Assembly: GCA_008704415.1 (NCBI GenBank)
Contig: VXIS01000508.1
Location: 1-23,469, forward strand
Direction of reading: 5' to 3'
DNA: 23,469 nucleotides
Origin: Sphaerosporella brunnea
Taxonomy: Eukaryota > Ascomycota > Pezizomycetes > Pezizales > Pyronemataceae
Shown here: positions 9,827 through 16,746 of the stretch, piece by piece
How the letters are laid out: each line of letters starts with the position of its first letter
Numbering within the stretch: position 1 is the stretch's first letter
The notes under the pieces: generated by a model
Told to the model about the DNA's origin: nothing
Database searches by the model: none
The model's input: the letters and a program-made list of their open reading frames with translations, nothing else
Position numbers and translations under genes: made by a program

Positions 9827-11257
9827 TTACAAATTTTGCACCTCTATTGCCTCCTGAATCATCTTTTTAATCCAGTAGTCTCTGTGTGTCCCAGGCGGCA
9901 GCATGATAAAAATGTGTGCATTTTTATCTTCACCCAACAAATTTTCGCCAACAAAGCATTCCTTGTCCGCAAACTTATCCATATACTCATTGTGAAACAG
10001 AATGACCACGTTCTCCAAGCGAAAGTCAACCTGACGGATCATCTCGGCTACCTCTACCAATGCACCAGCCAATTGCTTTCCTGCACTCTTCTCCTTACCA
10101 CTACGCTCAGTGCGCATCATGAACTTAGCTGTCGCCAGCTTGGCAGCAGTTTTAACACTGCTGCTCTTGTGCGTTGCTGCCTTCTTACTGCCAGAAAACC
10201 CCCTGGAGTAACCTTTCTCGTGTTTTCGACGCTTTTTAGATTAGTGCGGGAATGGCTCAGAATCATTGTCGGACTTTGGCTCGGCAGATGATGCATGTAC
10301 GATCGGCGATGGACTTAACGATGACTGAGAGGATAGCCTCGAGCTGCGTTGGGCATGCGTAGTATTGGTTTAAACAAGGCTTGCAGCCTTCCGCGCATGC
10401 TCTCCTGTTGCAGCATGCCCACTGTGGAGTTCCTCCAACTCGTCAAAGTTGTCTAACTTGCGCTTTCGAAAGTTCTCTCTACCAGGGTGCGACTTGATGT
10501 ATGTCTCCCACACATCCTCAGTGCAGGTAGGAACCTCTCCATCGTATCCAAAGCCACCTAAATTCGTCAAGTCACGGAACATTTTCCAATCCTTTCGAAG
10601 CTGCCAGTATGTATCATTACAATTTAGCTTTTTGCAAAACTAACACCACAACCATACCATCGTCATTTTGTTTTTAATTTGCTGAAGATTGAGGTTCAAT
10701 CTATATCGTGTATTCACAGCCTTGCGTGCGTCATTCCACGCTCGCAGTTTCCATCCATTGTCTGACTGACCGCCGATACGCTTCATGTCTAGCATCTTGC
10801 GCACTAGAGTAGTTGTCATATCATCGCTTCAGGACGCGCTGGCACTGTTCTCCTCCGTTTCCTCTTCCTCCTTACTTTTTTTCTTCTTAACCTTGTCCCC
10901 CTTGTCCCCCTTTGTGCATTGACGCTTCTTTTCAATCTCCTTCTCAATCGCTTTTGCCTTTGCCTTTGCCTTTCCGTTTCCCTTCTCCTTGCCCTTTTCG
11001 TTCATTCGGCTTCTGCCATCCGTACACGCATCCTCGCTTTCCTCACTATTCTTGAATCCAGCTTTTTTGGTGCCTGGATGGGTGCTATCGCTATCATTTT
11101 CTGAGTCCTCAGACTTAAACTCAGACACAGACTCAGACTCGCTAGGTTCCTCTCCACTGGCACTGATTGATTCGGTTGATTCTTCGAGCTCTGGACTGGG
11201 CTCTCTTGCATTTGTTTTTGCTTGCTTTCGGCCATGCATTGTGGGATAGCTCGACAT
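9827..11257 (-). pseudogene. Harbinger accessory Myb/SANT-like protein, disrupted
   Basis: PIF/Harbinger elements usually carry a second gene for a Myb/SANT-like DNA-binding protein that helps bring the transposase to the ends. Reading leftward from ATG 11257, the N-terminal 140 residues are low-complexity: Ser/Glu/Asp-rich, then Lys-rich with alternating Lys-Ala and Lys-Glu. The Myb/SANT-like domain lies at about 10810-10440, with DNGWKLRAWNDARKAV, then LRKDWKMFRDL, GGFGYDGE and VWETYIKSHPGR, the usual Trp and aromatic spacing. A C-terminal conserved part (10120-9827) ends in HIFIMLPPGTHRDYWIKKMI. One frame covers the whole gene but is interrupted by TGA 10829-10831, TAA 10370-10372 and TAA 10241-10243. 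A 30-nt intron-like gap at 10628-10657 preserves frame. Its stop lies 5 bp from the transposase stop, tail to tail. Confidence 0.85.
10628..10657 (-). other. possible very short (30-nt) intron in SANT-like gene
   Basis: On the minus strand the segment starts GTATGG and ends AAAAAG, contains an in-frame TAG, and its removal joins two parts of the Myb/SANT-like domain in frame. Thirty nt is below the usual fungal minimum and no good branch site is visible. It could be a normal intron shortened by deletion. Confidence 0.4.
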
Positions 11258-11490
11258 AGCTCAGCAACGAGGGGAAAGCTCAGCAACAGGGGGAAAGCTC
11301 CACAACGGCACAGCGGCGACGACGGGGAAAAGCTCGGCGGCAACGGAGGAAAGCTCAGCGACAGGGAGAAAGTTCGGCAACGGCTTGGCGATGGGGGATG
11401 GCTCAGCGACGGGGAGAAAGCTCGGCGGCGAAGAAGGAAAGCTCGGCGATGGGGAGAAAGCTTGACAACGGCTCGGCGACGGAGGTGCTT
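11248..11490. repeat. degenerate minisatellite upstream of SANT-like gene
   Basis: About ten diverged units of roughly 20-30 bp built on AAAGCTCGGCGACGGGG (variants AAAGCTCAGCAACAGGGGG and others). The block starts at the ATG of the leftward SANT-like gene and covers its 5' UTR and promoter. It mirrors the tandem repeats before the transposase at the other end of the element. Confidence 0.8.
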
Positions 11491-11758
11491 CTCTTCGTGC
11501 AGTGAACTTGCCTACACACGGTTAATTGCTTGACTAATTGACGATTGGGGATAGGGGATGCCTTCCACTTGTCGTGAAAACGTACGCTGTCAAACTGTGT
11601 GGAGAGAGTATGGGTTCTGGTGGTGTTGGGGTATCGCACGACCTCATGTCACTCCGATTCACTGGTAGCTGCTCAAGGGCAGTTTAGCCGAGCGCCGACG
11701 ACAGTCATGCATTGTGGAAACCTGAGGAAATTTGCAGGCGTGGAAATAATCGAAGCGC

Positions 11759-11777
11759 AAAAATCGCCGCGATTTTT
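11759..11777. promoter_or_regulatory. right subterminal inverted pair of GCGATTTTT
   Basis: AAAAATCGC at 11759-11767 and GCGATTTTT at 11769-11777 stand back to back just inside the right terminal repeat. It is the same nonamer as at 8285-8319, in the opposite arrangement and with 1-bp instead of 17-bp spacing. Confidence 0.5.
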
Positions 11778-11783
11778 TTCCTG

Positions 11784-11803
11784 TCGGGCAGCTAAACGGG
11801 GCC
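11784..11803 (-). repeat. Harbinger right terminal inverted repeat
   Basis: Read on the minus strand it is GGCCCCGTTTAGCTGCCCGA, two mismatches from the left terminal repeat. It directly abuts the second TTA. Confidence 0.93.
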
Positions 11804-11806
11804 TTA

Positions 11807-12458
11807 CAGTCAAACAGTATCCACTCGAAAACGCAAGAAAGAGAACAAAACCAGCCGGTGGCTCATCTCCTTTCTTCAGATAGTAGTTCTGCATCCGCAC
11901 TTTGCAACAAGTCTCAGGACTCTGAATGTATCATGCTCCACGGCGACATAGTAGTCGATCTGCACATGTGCAGACAGCAGGCGAAATCGCTCTCGCTCAG
12001 CTCTGCGCTGAAACCCACAAGCAGCACGGTCAATAGTCTGGCCAGCCGTGAGGTTAAACGCCGCGCCATGGCATTGGTCAGGTGAGGTGGCAGGCCTATA
12101 GGTTCAGGCCGGCATGAGAAAAACCTGGGGAGAGATCGGTGCCGCCCGCTGCCCGGTATCCTGCATCAAAGTGGTTGCGCCGAACGTGGGGCCATTTAAA
12201 AGCGCTGATTATTCAATGATCGTTTCCGCTGCCCCAAAAACGACAACTCGGATGAGAGTCGGAACACTGCACAGTGGAAATGCGGACGTTTTACTCACGA
12301 ATCTCGCAGGAGAGCCAAATGGATATGGCGACGTTATGCAAACAACTCCATAGATTTTAAACCCTCTTCAGCCTCGCACCGTGTTGAATCTGTATCTCGC
12401 GTTCACGTTTCTTTCCTTGATTTATGTGTAAGCAAAGAACTACAGATGCCTGGCGGGC
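11807..12458. other. flank between Harbinger and retroelement A
   Basis: No gene recognised. Open frames of 75 codons (11858-12085) and 79 codons (12114-12353) have no known motif. I see no repeat shared with the other flanks. Confidence 0.35.
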
Positions 12459-12886
12459 TGTCACGGCGCAAGGTTAAGTGAAGGCTCGGCGTTAGGGTTA
12501 GGGTGTCACGTGACGCGGCGCACCGCGGTCACGTGACGGCGGGGTATATATAGAGCGGCTTCGTTTGTTTTGTTGTTTCTTTCTTTCCTCTTTCTTCACT
12601 GAACCTTTGAAGTACAATCTAAGCACATCTGTTCACCTCCTGGAACCTTGTCTTGAATCCCGTGCTTGGCACCTCCTGGTCTTCGTCCAGAACCCTGTCC
12701 AACGCACGTGCTTAGCACGTCCGGATCCCGACTCCAATCTCCGACTCCGATCCCGACTTCCGTACTTGAACCTCGCCTCCAGATCGACTCCGATCTCCAT
12801 GCGCAACACCCATTTCCAACTCATAACCTCTAACCGCACGAGTACGTTGGGCCTCCTCCGACTACCCTCCGACCTATACCGTTACA
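12459..12886 (+). repeat. element A 5' LTR (428 bp)
   Basis: It starts TGTCACGGCGC and ends CCGTTACA; the tips are near-inverted (TGTCACGG against CCGTTACA). It contains TTAGGGTTAGGG, two CACGTG boxes, a TATATATA box and a pyrimidine-rich stretch before the presumed transcription start. The U5 part is rich in CTCCGACTC-like phrases. It aligns along its whole length with 21522-21981. Confidence 0.9.
12505..12606 (+). promoter_or_regulatory. element A LTR promoter with inferred RNA start
   Basis: CACGTG at 12507-12512 and 12530-12535 (both inside GTCACGTGAC) flank GCGGCGCACCGC at 12515-12526. TATATATA is at 12545-12552, then a T/C-rich tract, then ACTGAACCT at 12598-12606, 53 nt after the TATA start. 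The same order is kept in elements B and C. The start site at A12598 is inferred from complementarity to the primer site. Confidence 0.65.
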
Positions 12887-12916
12887 GTAGGTTCAGTCTA
12901 CACAAGCCCAACCTAC
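12887..12916 (+). promoter_or_regulatory. element A self-priming site and hairpin
   Basis: AGGTTCAGT at 12889-12897 starts 3 nt after the LTR and is the exact complement of ACTGAACCT at 12598-12606. No tRNA-type TGG follows the LTR. GTAGGTT at 12887-12893 can also pair with AACCTAC at 12910-12916, forming a 7-bp local hairpin that includes part of the primer site. Confidence 0.6.
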
Positions 12917-12943
12917 TCATTTTGTCTTAACACCGCGTCCTGA

Positions 12944-14052
12944 ATGATGGCTACCCATCGAGCCGTCCTCGTTCCCACCGAACTCTGGACCGTCATCGAA
13001 GTGGGTGCTCAAGCACCTACAGGAGACGTTTCCCAAGAACAAAGCAGCCAACGACTACATGACTTTCGCCACATCGCCCAGCAACTTGTCACCTGCGGAC
13101 CACCGCCCAATCTGCAGAAGGAATTAGAAGAGACCCGGGCTGAGCTCCGCACGGCTGAGATCGACCGGAATGCAACTCGTATGACCGTTGCTGAATTACG
13201 ACAACAGCTACAGACCGCCACCACCCAGCTCACCCAGGCCTTGGCGATCGCCGATGCTCAGTCCCACGAGAACCAACAAGGTGGTGGTGGACAGAGTGGG
13301 TTCCCCAAAGTGCCTATCTTTCATGGCAGCCAGCCTGAACGGTTGTGGACTTGAATCTTACAGCTTCGCAATAAGCTATCTGCTCAGCCTAATCAATACC
13401 CGTCTGAGCAAATTTAACTCAGATACGCATTTAGCAGATTGGAAGGAGCAGCCCTTGAGCAGCTTTGCTCCTACGTTGAAGAAGACACCGGAATCATTAC
13501 CCTTGCATCCTTGAATGACCTGTGGACGATCCTTCGACAAGCTTACAACGACCCCGATCAAGCTCGCACTGCCGTAGGAGAGATTCGCCACCTGCGCCAG
13601 AAGAACCAGGCCTTCTCAACTTACCTAGCCAAATTGCGTTGCCTGTTGGCTGACCCCGACTGGACAGAATCAGCACAAAAAGAACAGCTCTATGAAGGGC
13701 TCTCAGAAGAGATGAAGGACGGTCTGCTCTACCTTAAGGCCAACAACGACTCCCCTGCAGCCTTTGTTACCCTCTGCAAGGAGATTGACAGCAGGATTTG
13801 TGCCCGAACAGCTGAACGCAATGGGACAACTTTCCGCACTACCGTCCAGCAGCGCAACATTACCCCCCGGGTTGCCGCTTCTGCCACCAAGACCCCTACG
13901 ACCAACCACCCCACCAACTCAAATAGTGGAAACTACGGCCCAGCTCCAATGGAGCTCGCAGGTGCTCAACGCAACACCGAGCGCAAGAGAGTCAAGGAAG
14001 AAAGGTTGGCCAAGGGACAGTGCACGTACTGTGGATCCGACCAGCACTTCTT
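12944..14052 (+). pseudogene. element A gag, two stops, 3' truncated
   Basis: Gag is the capsid/nucleocapsid protein that packages the element RNA in cytoplasmic particles. The N-terminus (PTELWTVIEVGAQAP) and the following Glu/Arg-rich coiled-coil segment align with Gag of element B. A capsid-like middle follows (LEGAALEQL, ITLASLNDLWTIL). The zinc knuckle begins as CTYCGSDQHF and is then cut: a deletion joins it to the end of reverse transcriptase near 14053, so the last Cys is lost. In-frame stops are TGA 13352-13354, where B has TGG at 15883-15885, and TAA 13415-13417. The start at 12944 has a second Met directly after it; either could be used. Confidence 0.88.
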
Positions 14053-14882
14053 CTACTTTCAAAAGCCGGTCCCCACCTGAAACTGGAGAAGTGCGAATTT
14101 TACAAACGAGAAGTCAAGTATGTGGGACTCATCATTAGGGTCGACGGAATACGAATGGATCCCGCCAAGGTGGAAACGGTTAAAATTTGGCCAACGCCGA
14201 AGAAGCTCAAAGATGTTGAAGCTTTCCTCGGGTTTGCCAACTTTTATTATCGGTTCATAAGATCATAGTCTCAACTCGCCCAGCCGCTTACACGCCTCAC
14301 TCAGAAAGACGTACCCTTTCAATGGACCAAGACTGAACAGGAAGCTTTTGACAAGATGAAAGAAAGCTTCACTACAGCCCCCATCCTCCAACGCTTCAAT
14401 CACACCCGCGAGGTCATAGTGGAAACGGACGCGTCCGACTACGTCTCCGTCGGCATCCTATCTCAATACGACGATAAGGGTATACTTCACCCTGTGGCAT
14501 ACTTCTCCAAGAAACACTCACCTGCAGAATGCAATTACGAAATCTACGATAAAGAACTAATGGCGATTGTTCTGGTCTTTGAGGAATGGCGACCCGAACT
14601 ACACTCTGTGGAAAATCCGATCCAAGTACTTACCGATCACAAAAACCAGGAATACTTCACCACTACAAAGCTCTTAATCCGCCGTCAAGCCCACTGGTCC
14701 CAGTTTCCATCGTAATTCAACTTCAAGATTGTCTACCGACCTGGAAAGTCAAGAGGGAAGCCTGACTCGCTGACACGCAGATCCGGAGATCTGCCTAAGG
14801 AGGGGGATGAACGCACAACCGAGAATTTTTCCGTCGTCATAAAAATCCATCAGATTGTCCATCTACTCGCTGACGGACCAGC
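14053..14882 (+). pseudogene. element A pol remnant: end of RT plus RNase H
   Basis: It begins within the RT thumb (LEKCEFYKREVKYVGLII), continues through the connection ([13 protein letters not shown]) and covers RNase H, with the acidic residues in [17 protein letters not shown] and VLTDHKN visible. It aligns closely with 18128-18960 of element B. In-frame stops are TAG 14266-14268 and TAA 14713-14715. It ends abruptly at the 5' LTR of element B in the spacer before integrase. Protease and the RT palm are missing. Confidence 0.88.
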
Positions 14883-15395
14883 TGTCACGGCGCGAGTTTG
14901 GATGGAGTTTTCCGACTAAGCTACCGGTTTTTACTCTCAATGAAATCGGCTGGAACTCTCAGATCTAAGGCTTCAAAGGATGCTGATTCATTTGCTGTTC
15001 TCAAATTTACCCCCCCGTTGATGGTTGTCACGTGGTGAGGTTCGGAAGTGGGGGTTGTTTGTGGTGTCGTGATGAGGCTCTGTAGGGGGACTCGGTGGGG
15101 TGGCTCCGAGCCGAGGGTATATTCGGCTACCACGTGGCGCGGCGCACCGCAGTCACGTGATTGGTATAAGGGGCCTTCGCTTCCGCTTTGTTGTTTGTTT
15201 TCCCTTTCCTCTTTACTGAACCTTCGTATGTCAATCTGGGTACCTTCGTTCCAATCTGAATCCTGACCGTGCGCATCGCGCCTCTTGTCCTGCCTCTTGT
15301 CCTGCCTTTGGATCTTGTCCCAGCTCTCCTTCTTGCCCTCTCTGTACGCGAGTACCTTGGGCCCCTCCAGTCTGTTCTCGACCCTCTCCGTTACA
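14883..15395 (+). repeat. element B 5' LTR (513 bp)
   Basis: It starts TGTCACGGCGCGAG and ends CTCCGTTACA, and aligns along its length with 20551-21051 and 22609-23108. It shares only the tips, the E-box/TATA module and the ACTGAACCT start with the LTR of element A; the rest differs. Confidence 0.93.
15029..15223 (+). promoter_or_regulatory. element B 5' LTR promoter with inferred RNA start
   Basis: CACGTG boxes lie at 15029-15034, 15131-15136 and 15154-15159. The last two flank GCGGCGCACCGC. TATAA is at 15165-15169, followed by a T/C-rich tract and ACTGAACCT at 15215-15223, 50 nt after the TATA start. Confidence 0.65.
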
Positions 15396-15424
15396 CTAGG
15401 TTCAGTCCACCAAAGCCTAACCTA
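15396..15424 (+). promoter_or_regulatory. element B self-priming site and hairpin
   Basis: AGGTTCAGT at 15398-15406, 2 nt after the LTR, is the complement of ACTGAACCT at 15215-15223. TAGGTT at 15397-15402 can pair with AACCTA at 15419-15424. Confidence 0.6.
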
Positions 15425-15474
15425 CTCGCTCTGTCTGTCACATCGCCACCTCCCCCTCCCACTCTTGCAACACC

Positions 15475-16746
15475 ATGGCTGCCTATCACGACCTCCGAAT
15501 CCCTCAGGAGCTGTGGGCAGCCATCGAAACTGGCGCCCAGGCGCCCCCAGAAGAAGGCTTCCCCCAGGAAGAGCGCGATCAACGTTTGATCGACTTCGGC
15601 AATATGGCACAGCAACTCCTGGCCTGCGAAGCCCCACCCAACCTGGAGGAGGAGCTGGAGGAGACGCGTGCTGAGCTCCGGACAGCCCTTCTCGAACGCG
15701 ATGCAGCCCGCACCGGCCTGGCCGCTGCCCAGCAGCAGGCAAGGGACCTCACGGCCCAACTGAATCAGGTCCTAGCAATCGCCGCCGCCCAGATCCGTGA
15801 CCACCCCGAAGGAGGCACCCAGTCGGGTGGCTTCCCCGATGCACCGACCTTCGACGGTACCAAGCCCGAAGAGCTGAGGACCTGGATCCTACAGCTCCGC
15901 AACAAGCTTGCTGCCCAGCCAACCCGTTACCCAACCGAACAAGCCCGTCTCCGGTACGCCTTCAACCGCCTGTCAGGAGCAGCTTTGAACCAGCTGCGCT
16001 CTTATGCCGATGAAGACACCGGAGATATCACCCTGGCCTCCCTCAACGATCTGTTGACCATCCTCCGACAGGCCTATGACGACCCCGACCGCTCTCGAAC
16101 CGCTGCTCGTGAAATTCGCCGTCTCCGTCAACGAAACCTGCCATTCTCCACCTATCTGGCCGACTTCCGCCGCCTCATGGGAGACCTTAACTGGGACGAA
16201 GTCGCCCAGAAAGACCAACTTTATAAAGGCTTGTCGGAAGAGATGAAGGACGCCCTCCTGCACCGAGCAGCCTCCGATGACACCCTGGCAGCCTTCGTTA
16301 ACCTTTGCAAGGACGTGGACAACCGGATCCGTGCCCGAGCAGAGGAACGTAAGCCCTCATCGTCTCGCCCCACCGTCACTACCACCAACCACCGAAGCAC
16401 CCCTCGCCCCCATGCACCATCCTCATCCACTGCCACTGCCCCAGCAACCACGGGCAACCACCCCACCAACTCGAACAGTGGAAACTATGGCCCGGCCCCA
16501 ATGGAGCTCTCAGCTGCCCGGCGTGAAGCCGAGCGCCAGAGGATCCGGGAGAAGAGAATGGCAAAGGGGCAGTGTACCTACTGTGGATCGGATCAACACT
16601 TCCGCCTCGATTGCCCTCGCCGGCTGGCTGCTGAGGCTTGTCGTGTCCGTGCTGCCGAGGCGTCGCTGGTAGCCACGGCTACCCCTACTGCTCAGCCCTC
16701 GGAAAACCTCACCCCCACTTCCGACGCCCAACCGTCGGAAAACTAG
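15475..16746 (+). CDS. element B Gag polyprotein, intact
   Basis: 423 codons for the particle-forming protein. Residues 1-45 contain PQELWAAIETGAQAPPEE. Residues about 55-105 are Glu/Arg/Gln-rich and probably coiled coil. The capsid-like core at about 115-290 contains FDGTKPEELRTWILQLRNKL and FSTYLADFRRLMGDLNW, as in retrotransposon Gag domains. A Ser/Thr/Pro-rich linker follows. A CCHC zinc knuckle, CTYCGSDQHFRLDC, spaced C-x2-C-x4-H-x4-C, lies at about residues 367-380 and should bind RNA. The start is the first ATG after the primer site, preceded by ACACC. The stop is TAG 16744-16746; protease lies in the -1 frame. It is the only undamaged full-length retroelement gene here. Confidence 0.93.
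   Translation: MAAYHDLRIPQELWAAIETGAQAPPEEGFPQEERDQRLIDFGNMAQQLLACEAPPNLEEELEETRAELRTALLERDAARTGLAAAQQQARDLTAQLNQVLAIAAAQIRDHPEGGTQSGGFPDAPTFDGTKPEELRTWILQLRNKLAAQPTRYPTEQARLRYAFNRLSGAALNQLRSYADEDTGDITLASLNDLLTILRQAYDDPDRSRTAAREIRRLRQRNLPFSTYLADFRRLMGDLNWDEVAQKDQLYKGLSEEMKDALLHRAASDDTLAAFVNLCKDVDNRIRARAEERKPSSSRPTVTTTNHRSTPRPHAPSSSTATAPATTGNHPTNSNSGNYGPAPMELSAARREAERQRIREKRMAKGQCTYCGSDQHFRLDCPRRLAAEACRVRAAEASLVATATPTAQPSENLTPTSDAQPSEN

Larger units (their letters stand above)
8246..11803. mobile_element. PIF/Harbinger DNA transposon, complete ends, defective genes
   Basis: The 3558-bp element is bounded by a direct TTA at 8243-8245 and 11804-11806, the usual 3-bp target duplication of this superfamily. 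It has terminal inverted repeats starting GGCCCCGTTT. Inside lie the two genes expected of PIF/Harbinger: a DDE transposase (rightward) and a Myb/SANT-like DNA-binding protein (leftward), convergent. Both carry stops and the transposase a frameshift, so this copy is probably non-autonomous. The intact target duplication shows both ends come from one insertion event. Confidence 0.95.

Noticed and set aside
11222..11533. 103-codon plus-strand frame in the minisatellite
   Set aside because: It is produced by stop-free repeats and lies antisense to the promoter of the SANT-like gene.
16700..16746. Repeated TCGGAAAAC as a -1 slip site at the end of gag B
   Set aside because: GGAAAAC does not fit X-XXY-YYZ, since the first three bases are not identical; the repeat is a duplicated Pro-Ser-Glu-Asn coding phrase.
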